Origin: Ruminiclostridium josui JCM 17888
GTDB taxonomy: Bacteria > Bacillota > Clostridia > Acetivibrionales > DSM-1351
Assembly: GCF_000526495.1 (NCBI RefSeq)
Contig: NZ_JAGE01000001.1
Location: 434,001-498,000 of the forward strand
DNA length: 64,000 nucleotides
Direction of reading: 5' to 3'
Shown here: positions 10,517-18,426 of the stretch, in pieces
Numbering within the stretch: the stretch's first letter is position 1
Layout: each line of letters opens with the position of its first letter
Program-made: the position numbers and the translations under genes
The notes under the pieces: generated by a model
Databases searched by the model: none
What the model saw: only the letters and a program-made list of their open reading frames with translations
Told to the model about the DNA's origin: nothing

Positions 10517-11248
10517 ATGAAGAGAAATATTATAAAGATAGATGAAGAAAAATGCAACGGATGCGGGCTGTGTGTCACTGCATGTCATGAAGGTGCCCTG
10601 GTTATAGAAAACGGCAAAGCAAAGCTTATATCCGACAGTTACTGTGACGGACTTGGCAATTGCCTGCCCGAGTGTCCCACAAATGCAATAACCATTGAAG
10701 AACGTGAAGCAGATGCTTACGATGAAGAACTTGTCAAAAAGAATATAGCAATGAAAGCTGCTAAACAAACTCCCTCGGTACAGCACCACATGCATGGGGG
10801 ATGTCCTGGTTCAAGAGCCATGGCAATAAAGAAAACTCCAGCAGCAGAACCTGTAACAAACGCAGCTTCAGTTCCGGCAGTATCAGAGCTTATGCAGTGG
10901 CCATGTCAAATCAAGCTGGTTCCGGTAAACGCACCATACTTTGACAACTGTGATCTGCTGATTGCAGCCGACTGTACAGCATATGCATATGCAAACATTC
11001 ACAAGGATTTTATGAAAAACAGAATTACTCTTATAGGATGTCCTAAGTTGGACGAAGGTGATTATTCCGAGAAACTTACAGCAATTATTGCAAATAATAA
11101 CATTAACAGTGTGAAAGTTCTCAGAATGGAAGTCCCTTGCTGCGGAGGAATTGTAAATGCGGTTAAAACTGCCTTGATTAATTCTGGAAAAATGCTTCCT
11201 TGGAGTATTGTAACAATAGGTACTAACGGAGAAGTACTGCAAAGTTAA
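10517..11248 (+). CDS. 2[4Fe-4S] ferredoxin-domain iron-sulfur protein
   Basis: 243 aa. The N-terminal cluster motifs are CNGCGLCVTAC and CDGLGNCLPECP, a bacterial 2[4Fe-4S] pattern with an enlarged second motif. After a linker, the C-terminal domain has FDNCDLLIAADCTAYAYANIHKDF, LIGCPKLD and VPCCGGIV, seen in clostridial proteins that accompany redox regulators. ATG 10517 is chosen because GGAGG (inside an earlier ATG at 10502) is correctly spaced from it. It sits opposite a Crp/Fnr regulator. Electron carrier or sensor; partner unknown. Confidence 0.8.
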   Translation: MKRNIIKIDEEKCNGCGLCVTACHEGALVIENGKAKLISDSYCDGLGNCLPECPTNAITIEEREADAYDEELVKKNIAMKAAKQTPSVQHHMHGGCPGSRAMAIKKTPAAEPVTNAASVPAVSELMQWPCQIKLVPVNAPYFDNCDLLIAADCTAYAYANIHKDFMKNRITLIGCPKLDEGDYSEKLTAIIANNNINSVKVLRMEVPCCGGIVNAVKTALINSGKMLPWSIVTIGTNGEVLQS

Positions 11249-11293
11249 TTAGTGGAATTGGTGGTTTAAATTGAATATTTTTTCCATTATAAT

Positions 11294-11331
11294 AGGTCTG
11301 TAGGCAAATTGTATGCCTGCAGGCCTTTTAA
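11294..11331 (+). terminator. Terminator after the ferredoxin gene
   Basis: Stem AGGTCTGTAGGCA / TGCCTGCAGGCCT with a 7-nt loop and TTTTAATTT after it, just before mtnN. Confidence 0.75.
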
Positions 11332-11353
11332 TTTATAAATAGGAGGATTATTT

Positions 11354-12115
11354 ATGCTTATAGGAATAATTGGAGCTATGGAACAGGAGATAAAGCTGTT
11401 GGCAGAAAGCATGCTTATAAACGAAACAAAAATTATTGCCATGCGTGAATATTATATCGGTAAACTATTTGGTAAAGACGTTGTTCTAGTTTTCTCAAAG
11501 TGCGGCAAGGTCGCAGCAGGTTCAACCGTTACTACACTTATAGAAACTTTTAAGGTTGATGTTGTTCTTTTTACTGGCGTTGCCGGAGGTGCAGACAAAA
11601 ATCTAAAAATTGGCGATATAGTTGTTGCGGACAAGCTTGTTCAGCATGACATGGATGCAAGCTCCTTGCCTGGATTCAGCAAATTCGAAATACCTCTTTT
11701 AGGTGTGGGAACATTTATTGCTCCCTCTCATATGGTGTCGCTGGGTAAAAAATCTGCTGAGTTTTATGTATCTACTTGCTTAAAAACAGATGTAGATGAA
11801 AGCATATTAAAAGAGTTTAATATCTCTACTCCAAATATTGTAACAGGTACTGTGGCGAGTGGCGACCAATTTATTGCTGACAGCAGCAAGGTTTTAAGCC
11901 TTACACAAGAAATAGAAAATCTAAAGTGCATCGAAATGGAAGGTGCAGCTGTGGCTCAGGTTTGTTACGAACATGGTGTAGATTATATTATATTCCGTGT
12001 TATTTCCGACAAAGCAGATGAGCATGCAAATATTAACTTCCCCAGATTTATTGAAGAGGCAGCCTCTCATTTTACCAGAGGAATTATAGAACACTTTGTT
12101 TCAGAAATTGCATAA
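11354..12115 (+). CDS. mtnN: 5'-methylthioadenosine / S-adenosylhomocysteine nucleosidase
   Basis: 253 aa. It cleaves adenine from MTA and SAH, recycling SAM by-products. Features are GIIGAMEQEI at the N-terminus, FTGVAGG, ASGDQFI, the ribose-binding IEMEGAAVAQV and a FRVISDKAD segment carrying the catalytic Asp. It is longer than the usual ~230 aa because of inserts around residues 110-160. Start ATG follows AGGAGG. A GC-rich hairpin (12118-12141) closes the gene. Confidence 0.9.
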   Translation: MLIGIIGAMEQEIKLLAESMLINETKIIAMREYYIGKLFGKDVVLVFSKCGKVAAGSTVTTLIETFKVDVVLFTGVAGGADKNLKIGDIVVADKLVQHDMDASSLPGFSKFEIPLLGVGTFIAPSHMVSLGKKSAEFYVSTCLKTDVDESILKEFNISTPNIVTGTVASGDQFIADSSKVLSLTQEIENLKCIEMEGAAVAQVCYEHGVDYIIFRVISDKADEHANINFPRFIEEAASHFTRGIIEHFVSEIA

Positions 12116-12117
12116 AT

Positions 12118-12141
12118 TAAAGCCGGATTAAACCGGCTTTT
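12118..12141 (+). terminator. Terminator after mtnN
   Basis: Stem AAAGCCGG/CCGGCTTT with a 6-nt loop, followed by TTGTTTTCTCTTTTT. Confidence 0.85.
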
Positions 12142-12333
12142 GTTTTCTCTTTTTCATAAAATTAATTAACGTATTTGTTTTACATAATATATACCACTTC
12201 TTTTAAATATATCACATTTCAGTATAGTATCTGGATTTGAAATAAATTATATCTAGATATTATGTAACACCAATCACATAATCTTAATATAATACTAATG
12301 TGAATTAAGAAAATTATTTTTAGGTGATTTAAT

Positions 12334-12777
12334 ATGCCATTATCAGACCGAGAACTACTTGCAAGATTAATACGATGTGAAGCTGAAGGCGAAGGAGACG
12401 ATGGTATGAGAGGGGTCGCCTCTGTCGTTATGAACCGAGTAACTGTCCCTTATGGCGAATTTTACAGACTAGTTCATGGCAATATCAGAGCTGCTATTTT
12501 TCAGCCCCGCCAGTTTACTTGTGTAATGGAAGTCGTTAATGGTCAATATAACCCTCAAAACATATATAATATGACTCCATTGCAAATACATTACGATATA
12601 GCCGATTGGGCTATGGCAGGGAACACTCTTGGTGCTGTAGTAAACTCTTTATGGTATTTCAATCCGTTCAAGCCCTCTTGTACTTCCTTTTTCCCTCCCG
12701 GTGAAAACGGAACGTTTTTGACTAGGATAAAACAGCACTGTTACTATATTCCAACTCAAAAATATGCACGTACCTAA
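12334..12777 (+). CDS. cwlJ: Cell wall hydrolase, SleB/CwlJ-type spore cortex-lytic enzyme
   Basis: 147 aa, a single catalytic domain without a signal peptide, as in CwlJ. It has the family start LLARLIRCEAEGEGDDGMRGVASVVMNRV with the catalytic Glu in CEAEGE, then FQPRQFTCV and NSLWYFNP. It acts on spore cortex muramic-delta-lactam during germination. gerQ lies 35 nt downstream; in Bacillus GerQ anchors CwlJ in the coat, so the pair makes functional sense. Confidence 0.85.
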   Translation: MPLSDRELLARLIRCEAEGEGDDGMRGVASVVMNRVTVPYGEFYRLVHGNIRAAIFQPRQFTCVMEVVNGQYNPQNIYNMTPLQIHYDIADWAMAGNTLGAVVNSLWYFNPFKPSCTSFFPPGENGTFLTRIKQHCYYIPTQKYART

Positions 12778-12812
12778 ATTTCAATGAATCTTAAAGAAAG
12801 GAAGTAAAGTAA

Positions 12813-13295
12813 ATGAAAAGCTCACATACTCCATATTACAACATACCGGATTGCTATTTTGACGACCGGCAGAATAACAATATGATAAACCCCGGAAGTT
12901 TTCCTACCGGAATACCTACAGGCGGCCCTTATGGCTCTACAGCTATGGGCTCTACATCGACTAGTCAGACAATACCATTTATGAATACTCAAAACCAACC
13001 AATGACACAACCTCCAACTGTAAATCAGCAGCTAAATCCATTAGCACCCATTACCCCTACAACCGAAGCCCAGCCGATGACAACTCAAAGTATTGAGTAT
13101 ATGAACGGATTCTTAAGAACACAGATAGGTAAAACCGTTAGGGTAGAATTTCTTATCGGAACAGGAACGCTTATAGATAAATTCGGCACATTGCTTGCTG
13201 TTGGTGCTAACTATCTTGTATTAAGGCAGGCTGAAACCGATGATATCGTTGTTTGTGATTTCTTTACCATTAAATTTGTTACATTTTACCTTTAA
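12813..13295 (+). CDS. gerQ: Spore coat protein GerQ
   Basis: 160 aa. A disordered Asn/Pro/Gln/Gly/Thr-rich N-terminal half (to about residue 95) is followed by the conserved GerQ domain with SIEYMNGFLRTQIGKTVRVEF and VGANYLVLRQAETDDIVVCDF. Needed in Bacillus for CwlJ localization. Start ATG follows AAAGGAAG. Same strand as the cwlJ-like gene and probably one sporulation operon. Confidence 0.9.
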   Translation: MKSSHTPYYNIPDCYFDDRQNNNMINPGSFPTGIPTGGPYGSTAMGSTSTSQTIPFMNTQNQPMTQPPTVNQQLNPLAPITPTTEAQPMTTQSIEYMNGFLRTQIGKTVRVEFLIGTGTLIDKFGTLLAVGANYLVLRQAETDDIVVCDFFTIKFVTFYL

Positions 13296-13335
13296 TCTAA
13301 AGTAAAATACTCCACTTCATTGATTAGAATAATGC

Positions 13336-13387
13336 AAGGTACAAATTGTATATTGATAATACATACTCAATATTCAATTTGTACCTT
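13336..13387 (+). terminator. Probable terminator of the cwlJ-gerQ operon
   Basis: 13-bp perfect arms AAGGTACAAATTG / CAATTTGTACCTT, with a 26-nt loop that can itself pair, followed by ATATTTTAT. Confidence 0.55.
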
Positions 13388-13456
13388 ATATTTTATGTAT
13401 CTATAATGACTGTTATTGGCATTATATGAATATATAAATGTTTTTTGGAGGGTAAA

Positions 13457-14251
13457 GTGAAAGATCAAAAACTCTGGAGATACTATGACTTGATAAAATT
13501 TCTGACATTGATTAACGGCGAGTTATATTTTGCACGTGCAGACAGTTTTAAAGATAAATATGAAGGTGCAATACCCAAGCAAACTTTTCAAAGTATGATA
13601 GAAAATTTCAAAGATTACAGCACTGCCAAAAACAAAGATGATATAATACTTGAATTCCAAAAAATTTTCAATGAAAAAAGAAAAAAAGCTGCAATAAGCT
13701 GCTGGCATATCAATGATACCGAATCTGCTGCAATGTGGGAATTATATTCAAAAGCTGGCTTTGGAATTGCAGTCAATACTACTATAGAAAAGCTGGCAAA
13801 TTCATTGGTTATTCCCGAGGGATATAAAATGATTATGTCACAAGTAAACTATATAGATTTTGACAAGGAAAACAATACCGACTACATTTATAATGAACTT
13901 CTTCCTTTTAAAAATAAAAGAAAAGAATTTATTTACGAAAATGAGTTCAGAATTATTCTTTATAAGGAAAGTAAAGACTCAACCTCTGTTTCCTCTTACC
14001 CTGATAAAACCATTCTTGCTGACAAAGTGAGGCAAAGGTTTCATTTTGGGCTTGAAAATCTCCCCTCAGAAGGGATAAAAGTTAAAGTAGATCCTTCTAA
14101 AATCATTCTAGAGATACTGGCTTCGCCCTATATGAAAAATTACGAGGTAAAAGAAATCAAAAGACTTCTTGATATTATAAACAGCCACAATAACACGAAC
14201 TTCACAATACGCCATTCTAACATTTATGACAATTTAAATTATTCAAAGTAA
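13457..14251 (+). CDS. DUF2971 domain protein
   Basis: 264 aa with GTG start 13457 preceded by GGAGGG (a TTG at 13445 lies inside the ribosome site). DUF2971 features are an N-terminal LINGELYFARADSFKDKYEG, the central ISCWHINDTESAAMWELYSKAGFGIAV and a late F-K-KRKEFIYENEFRI. Function is not established for the family; members are often near mobile elements and defense loci. It is the last host gene before attL. Confidence 0.8.
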   Translation: MKDQKLWRYYDLIKFLTLINGELYFARADSFKDKYEGAIPKQTFQSMIENFKDYSTAKNKDDIILEFQKIFNEKRKKAAISCWHINDTESAAMWELYSKAGFGIAVNTTIEKLANSLVIPEGYKMIMSQVNYIDFDKENNTDYIYNELLPFKNKRKEFIYENEFRIILYKESKDSTSVSSYPDKTILADKVRQRFHFGLENLPSEGIKVKVDPSKIILEILASPYMKNYEVKEIKRLLDIINSHNNTNFTIRHSNIYDNLNYSK

Positions 14252-14410
14252 AAGTGGTTGTTGCAAAACATAAAGCTTTTTGATTTAATACCTGTACTCC
14301 CGTATAAAATTGTACCAATGATTTTTTTCAAAATCACATCCTGTGATTTGATTTTTCTAAAATTAAAAAAAGTACGAAAAATATTCTTTGAAAATAGCCT
14401 GAGAACGCCA

Positions 14411-14437
14411 AAAAACTCGCTAACATAGCGAGTTTTT
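14411..14437 (-). terminator. Original terminator of the tRNA-Arg transcript, now displaced
   Basis: 11-bp stem AAAAACTCGCT/AGCGAGTTTTT with a 5-nt loop and a T run on the minus strand. Reading leftward from the tRNA 3' end copied in attL, it lies 10 nt beyond the CCA. Before phage insertion it would have terminated the tRNA-Gly/tRNA-Arg transcript. It may also serve the plus-strand DUF2971 gene. Confidence 0.75.
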
Positions 14438-14447
14438 AGACAAATTG

Positions 14448-14497
14448 TGGCGTGCCCATGGGGATTCGAACCCAAGACCTACGGCTTAGAAGGCCGT
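14448..14497. repeat. attL
   Basis: 50-bp copy of the 3' half of tRNA-Arg, from the encoded CCA (TGG on plus) to the anticodon stem, identical to 61967-62016. Flanking bases differ at both ends (g/a on the left, a/t on the right), which fixes the repeat limits. Confidence 0.95.
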
Positions 14498-14625
14498 AAA
14501 ATCGCGTTTTACTCAATTTATTGTGAACCACTTGATACTACTGCACTTTATAATTATTTGTTTTAACCCATTTTGTTGAGTATTTGACAACTTTTAAATT
14601 ACTCAATAAGTAATTAAATACGATT

Positions 14626-14808
14626 TTAAAGTTTGGATGGGCAAATTTCACGGCATAAAACCATGTATCTTTCTAGTGAGTTAACAACATTTCTAAGATG
14701 AATTATTTCGATATCTTTATCTGTCATTTTATCGGATAATTCATTATATGCAGATGAATATTCATCCCATGCTTTTATTGCTTCTGTATTTTGTTGATTG
14801 CCATTCAT
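14626..14808 (-). CDS. Small prophage protein, unknown
   Basis: 60 aa, acidic and helical (EAIKAWDEYSSAYNELSDKMTDKDIEIIHLRNVVNSLERYMVL), probably a short coiled coil. GGAGAG precedes the ATG. It is the leftmost gene of the prophage, divergent from the predicted small RNA promoter. No family recognized. Confidence 0.55.
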   Translation of the reverse strand: MNGNQQNTEAIKAWDEYSSAYNELSDKMTDKDIEIIHLRNVVNSLERYMVLCREICPSKL

Positions 14809-14842
14809 AATACTTTTCTCTCCTAAATTTTAAATTTGGAGG

Positions 14843-14877
14843 AATGTGCAAAAATATAACATAAATAATGTGCCAAA
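14843..14877 (+). repeat. Direct repeat AATGTGC(C)AAA upstream of the small RNA promoter
   Basis: AATGTGCAAAA (14843-14853) and AATGTGCCAAA (14867-14877) repeat with a 24-bp period, ending 6 bp before the -35 box. This is the geometry of an activator bound as direct repeats; the nearby LytTR regulator is an obvious candidate but the link is untested. Confidence 0.4.
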
Positions 14878-14883
14878 TTGTTT

Positions 14884-14912
14884 TTGACATAGGTAAAATT
14901 CTACAGTAAAAT
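14884..14912 (+). promoter_or_regulatory. Near-consensus sigma-A promoter (small RNA)
   Basis: TTGACA (14884-14889), 17-bp spacer, TAAAAT (14907-14912). The predicted start is about 14919. Confidence 0.7.
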
Positions 14913-14918
14913 TAAATG

Positions 14919-15023
14919 TGAAATGTATGTCTATTCGTACATTTCTTGCACATACCTCGATATGGGGTGTGCTTAAAAGAGAGTTTATCCTATACTTCGC
15001 CGTGTAGTAAACTCTCTTTTTTT
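14919..15023 (+). ncRNA. Predicted three-hairpin small RNA of the prophage
   Basis: Between the promoter and a strong terminator lies about 105 nt with three consecutive stems. Hairpin 1 is GAAATGTA/TACATTTC (14920-14945), hairpin 2 GCACATACC/GGGGTGTGC (about 14948-14972), and the third is a terminator of 13 bp (14975-14987 with 15008-15020), extended by a 6-bp inner stem and a seven-T run. The only open frame is a 17-codon one without a ribosome site, so a non-coding role is favoured. It sits about 270 bp upstream of the agr regulator gene. Confidence 0.6.
14975..15023 (+). terminator. Intrinsic terminator of the predicted small RNA
   Basis: 13-bp perfect stem AAAAGAGAGTTTA/TAAACTCTCTTTT ending in TTTTTTT. 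Nothing protein-coding is transcribed into it from the left. Confidence 0.85.
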
Positions 15024-15296
15024 AACTCCCTTTCCAGTGCAATTTTCCTGATAAGTTATCACCTCCCCTAATAAATTTTTATTAAAATTGTGTTTTGAAT
15101 GTTTTAATGAAAGAGTAATGTAATTTAATAAAAATATTTACCAAATATTGTTGTCAAAGTATATAATTAAATGTTACGATAATATTATAACAATTGGTAC
15201 AAATTTTTCCATACATATATTTCTACAAAATTATATAAAATTCTATTTTTTATGTGCTTATATTACCTTGTATGGGGATAGTAACTGGAGGTTAAC
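15024..15296. other. Leader region of the agr regulator operon
   Basis: AT-rich DNA with no supported gene. It presumably holds the promoter for the plus-strand regulator/kinase pair; no site matching the promoter consensus stands out. GGAGG lies immediately before the ATG at 15297. Confidence 0.35.
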
Positions 15297-16010
15297 ATGA
15301 TAAACATTGCCGTTTTAGAAGATGATCCGAAAATTATTTCGGATTATGAAAAGAATCTGCCATGTATTTTAGAAAAAAATAATATTGAAGGAGAATTGAT
15401 TGTTGTAACAGATTCACCAGATAGATTTATTGATAAAGTCAAAAAAAGTATTGTCAACGTCTGTATAATTGATATCAATCTTCGAACAAACACAACTGGA
15501 ATGCACATTGCTGAACTTATACGTGAAGAAGGAATAAATTGTGAAATAATATTTATGACCGGTCACCTGGAATATATGCAACAGGCTTTTAGCGTAAAAG
15601 CATTTAATTTTATAACGAAGCCAGGTTGGTCAGCATTGGAAACAACACTAGTAAAAATATCAAGAGAGCAATCTAAGGGGCTAAGGTCGTGTATAGATAT
15701 AAAATGTAATTCTCAAATTTTTTTTATTTCTATCAACGATATTTATTATATAGAACGAATTCAAACAAAAACTTATATATATACTAAAAATGATATTTAT
15801 TCCACATATGAAGGGTTAGAGGAACTTGCCGCAAGAATAAACGATCCCCGAATTAAACGTTGTCATAGATCTATTTTTGTCAATATCGAATATATTCATT
15901 GTCTAGATATGAAAAGTAAGATTCTGACACTAACTAATGGAGTTAACTGTAATATAGGCCCCAAATACTATAATAATTTAAAAGATTGGAGGGACTTTTT
16001 ATGTTTGTAG
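15297..16010 (+). CDS. agrA: LytTR-type response regulator (AgrA-like)
   Basis: 237 aa. N-terminal receiver domain with acidic pair ED-D at residues 8-10, phosphoacceptor Asp59 in CIIDINLR, MTGH near 88 and Lys108 in ITKPG. C-terminal LytTR DNA-binding domain (about 135-237) with YYIERIQTKTYIY and RCHRSIFVNIEYIH. AgrA proteins of this type activate promoters carrying paired direct repeats. It overlaps the kinase gene by 10 nt, so the two are co-translated. It is the response arm of a prophage-borne peptide quorum-sensing system. Confidence 0.9.
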   Translation: MINIAVLEDDPKIISDYEKNLPCILEKNNIEGELIVVTDSPDRFIDKVKKSIVNVCIIDINLRTNTTGMHIAELIREEGINCEIIFMTGHLEYMQQAFSVKAFNFITKPGWSALETTLVKISREQSKGLRSCIDIKCNSQIFFISINDIYYIERIQTKTYIYTKNDIYSTYEGLEELAARINDPRIKRCHRSIFVNIEYIHCLDMKSKILTLTNGVNCNIGPKYYNNLKDWRDFLCL

Positions 16011-17296
16011 GCGTTTTATTAGTTAATACTTTTTTCGCTATGGTCACAGCATGGCTAATATTTTATTTTATTAAATCAACCTTTGTTATAAACATTACAC
16101 AATCAAAATTGATTTGTTTTATTTTTAGTTTTGGTATTTTAAACGGTTCTGTATCATCTTTATGGACTAAATATATTAACTTCTCACAGAGTATTCAGCT
16201 AATAAAACCAATTTTATTACTAGTCTTAAGTGTTGTGCTTATAAAATTTCTTTTAAAGGCAGAATGGTTACAGGTAATTTTATCATTTTGCTTTATATCA
16301 TTAATCATGGGCATATCAAACTTTTTGGTTCCAACGATTATTAAAGTTACTGTTGAAGATACCCAAACGGATTTTAAAACTTTTTTATTAGTTAATATAC
16401 TAATAAACTTGTTAACTACACTAATTGTAGTTTTTACTCCTTACATAAAAAACATTGGTAAAGCCAAAAATCTTAATCCAATAGCATTTTTACTTTTACT
16501 TACTTTTGTAATAATGGCATTAAATTTTGGTGTCCACTATGTATCAAGTTTTAATCCGATTACTTTTACTGCTGCTTTGATATCATCGCTTGCTTATTTT
16601 TTATCTACGCTTATATACATATCTAGGTTTAGTAAATATGAACTTAAAATGGAAGAGCAAAAGCAACAAGCATTTTATAATGAATCACTGTCTACTTCCC
16701 TTCAAGATTTGCGAAGATTCAAGCATGACCAGAACAATCATTTGTCTGTCATCGAGGGTATGTTGAGGATGGGAAAAAGTCAGGAAGCATATTCTTATTT
16801 ACAAGAGATAACGTCATCAAGTGATAATAATATAAATACAGCAATATTTAACTTAAGGAATGCAGGACTTTTTTCTATAATATCATCAAAGATGGATAGA
16901 GCAAAAAAATGTGAAGTAGATTTTAAATTAAATACTATTGGTGTTATTGACTCAATAGATAATATAAAGATATCCGACCTGTGTGAAATTATCGGTATTT
17001 ATCTAGACAATGCAATCGAAGCTGCCTCCGAAAGTGATATGAAACAGGTTGAAGTATTGGTTATAAGTTCTGATACTAGTATAGACATAACTATTAAAAA
17101 TAGTTGTAAACAGTCTCCTGTGATGCACAAAATAAAAATAGATGGATATTCATCAAAAACTGGTACTGATAGAGGTCATGGTCTATCTATAGTAGATAAA
17201 ATCCTTCAAAAATATAAAAACGTATTGAATAATATAAATTTTGATGAAAATGCAATGCAATTCGTTCAAATGCTAAAGATTGAAAAAGGCTCATAA
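16001..17296 (+). CDS. agrC: GHKL sensor histidine kinase (AgrC-like)
   Basis: 431 aa. The N-terminal half has six or so membrane helices (about 1-205), typical of peptide-sensing AgrC proteins. Then comes a dimerization helix with the phospho-acceptor in LRRFKHDQNNHL and a GHKL ATPase domain with the N-box EIIGIYLDNAIEAA and G-box GTDRGHGLSIV. ATG 16001 follows GGAGGG (a TTG at 15986 lies within that ribosome site). Predicted to sense the cyclic peptide made from the convergent agrB/agrD genes. Confidence 0.9.
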   Translation: MFVGVLLVNTFFAMVTAWLIFYFIKSTFVINITQSKLICFIFSFGILNGSVSSLWTKYINFSQSIQLIKPILLLVLSVVLIKFLLKAEWLQVILSFCFISLIMGISNFLVPTIIKVTVEDTQTDFKTFLLVNILINLLTTLIVVFTPYIKNIGKAKNLNPIAFLLLLTFVIMALNFGVHYVSSFNPITFTAALISSLAYFLSTLIYISRFSKYELKMEEQKQQAFYNESLSTSLQDLRRFKHDQNNHLSVIEGMLRMGKSQEAYSYLQEITSSSDNNINTAIFNLRNAGLFSIISSKMDRAKKCEVDFKLNTIGVIDSIDNIKISDLCEIIGIYLDNAIEAASESDMKQVEVLVISSDTSIDITIKNSCKQSPVMHKIKIDGYSSKTGTDRGHGLSIVDKILQKYKNVLNNINFDENAMQFVQMLKIEKGS

Positions 17297-17306
17297 AGCC
17301 TTTTTC
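17282..17306. terminator. Shared bidirectional terminator between agrC and agrD
   Basis: 10-bp perfect stem GAAAAAGGCT/AGCCTTTTTC with a 5-nt loop, overlapping the agrC stop. The arms supply A and T runs for both directions, separating the two convergent agr transcripts. Confidence 0.8.
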
Positions 17307-17328
17307 CGATTCTTAGCATTTTTTCTGA

Positions 17329-17472
17329 TTATTTTATTAATGACTCCGGGCATTTTCTTTGATGCATAGACCAAAGCCAACATCCGTTTGCTGAAGCAGT
17401 TGAAAAGAATAAACTAATCATTGTTATCCCTAAAAGAACGAATAGTTTGATTTTATGTGGTCTTATCTTCAT
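17329..17472 (-). CDS. agrD: AgrD-like cyclic-lactone autoinducer precursor peptide
   Basis: 47 aa. An amphipathic, membrane-targeting N-terminus (KIKLFVLLGITMISLFF) is followed by STASANGCWLWSMHQRKCPESLIK. This matches the layout of clostridial AgrD: a Cys a few residues before aromatic residues, then a charged PESL tail recognized by AgrB. The predicted thiolactone would form through the Cys in NGCWLW; a second Cys (KCPE) is unusual. GGAGGTGGAAATC places a good ribosome site before ATG 17472. The gene overlaps the 3' end of agrB by 20 nt, so translation is coupled. Confidence 0.88.
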   Translation of the reverse strand: MKIRPHKIKLFVLLGITMISLFFSTASANGCWLWSMHQRKCPESLIK

Positions 17473-18058
17473 GATTTCCACCTCCTTGATTAGACAACGT
17501 ATTGCCCGTTATTTTATAAACAATTGGTGTCAACATCAGGGATACAATTAAAGAATTCAAACAAATAAGATTGCTAAATTCACTAGGTACAAAAAATGAT
17601 ATTGAAAATAGTATCAATAATGATGTCAGTCCGAAAATCCTTAGTTTCTTTCTGTGATATTTAGAGCGAACAGGTTTGCATGGCAAATCAGCAGGAGCAT
17701 ATATAAACGATAGAATTATAGCAATAGGAAAGCCTACCAAATTGATATGCGGAATGTTAAACATTAAAGATAAATAAATGCTACCATATATGAAAATAGG
17801 ATAGGTAATAATGCATTGTATCTGAGTTTTTGAATGTATTCCTCCTAAAAAAACTCGAAGCATCCCAAAGGTAACTATGGCTACCAGTACATGTGTTAAT
17901 AGATTAAGGGGCAAAGAGATAAGTATCAAGGCTAATACTTTAGGAGTATCACTCAAAGCCATATAAAGACCGTATTCAATACGTTCGGCCTTATCTTGAT
18001 ATTCAGGTAAACTTTGAACAATTTCATTAGTAATACTTTTTGTAATACTTTCTAACAT
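17453..18058 (-). CDS. agrB: AgrB-like peptide-processing membrane protease
   Basis: 201 aa with several membrane helices. AgrB cleaves and cyclizes the AgrD peptide at the membrane. The catalytic His and Cys occur as GGIHSKTQIQC, with the H-x6-C spacing of known AgrB enzymes, preceded by RVFL. ATG 18058 is chosen from AGGGTGA upstream; the GTG at 18067 lies inside that site. A candidate promoter on the minus strand reads TCGACA-N17-TAAAAT about 20-45 bp upstream. Confidence 0.9.
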   Translation of the reverse strand: MLESITKSITNEIVQSLPEYQDKAERIEYGLYMALSDTPKVLALILISLPLNLLTHVLVAIVTFGMLRVFLGGIHSKTQIQCIITYPIFIYGSIYLSLMFNIPHINLVGFPIAIILSFIYAPADLPCKPVRSKYHRKKLRIFGLTSLLILFSISFFVPSEFSNLICLNSLIVSLMLTPIVYKITGNTLSNQGGGNHEDKTT

Positions 18059-18172
18059 TAAAATCACCCTATATTATTTTATACCATAAGGGATTATTTG
18101 TCGATTATTGTTTTTTAAAACATTATTTTGTATTTTGTTAATCATTTTCCAACCAATGTTCAACATCAACCT

Positions 18173-18193
18173 CCCCTGACAATCTGCCAGGGG
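18173..18193. repeat. Short hairpin between the zinc-ribbon gene and agrB
   Basis: Arms CCCCTGACA/TGCCAGGGG (one wobble) with a 3-nt loop. There is no T run on either side, so it is a weak terminator candidate or an mRNA structure. Confidence 0.4.
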
Positions 18194-18207
18194 AATATCA
18201 GAAAATC

Positions 18208-18426
18208 TTACTGCTTAGTCCCGCAATTCATGCATATAAAATCTGTAGTAGTTGTAATTTTCCCTTTTGAACCTCCCCGGATCAGTGGAACTATTATCCA
18301 TAAACCAAGTGTCATAATTGTAAGAAAAATATGTACTAGAGTCATTAAGCAACCTCTCTTTTTAATCTTACCATGAGTATTGGCAATAGCTTGAATATTT
18401 TGGCTCCCACATTTTTTACATATCAT
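18208..18426 (-). CDS. Small zinc-ribbon membrane protein
   Basis: 72 aa. CKKC near the N-terminus and CMNC at the C-terminus form one split zinc ribbon flanking a hydrophobic helix (MTLVHIFLTIMTLGLWIIVPLI). A GAGGATG ribosome site precedes the ATG. It is upstream of agrB on the same strand and may be co-transcribed with it. Function unknown. Confidence 0.65.
   Translation of the reverse strand: MICKKCGSQNIQAIANTHGKIKKRGCLMTLVHIFLTIMTLGLWIIVPLIRGGSKGKITTTTDFICMNCGTKQ

Noticed and set aside
14923-14976. 17-codon ORF inside the predicted small RNA
   Set aside because: No ribosome site before its ATG, and the region is dominated by paired stems.
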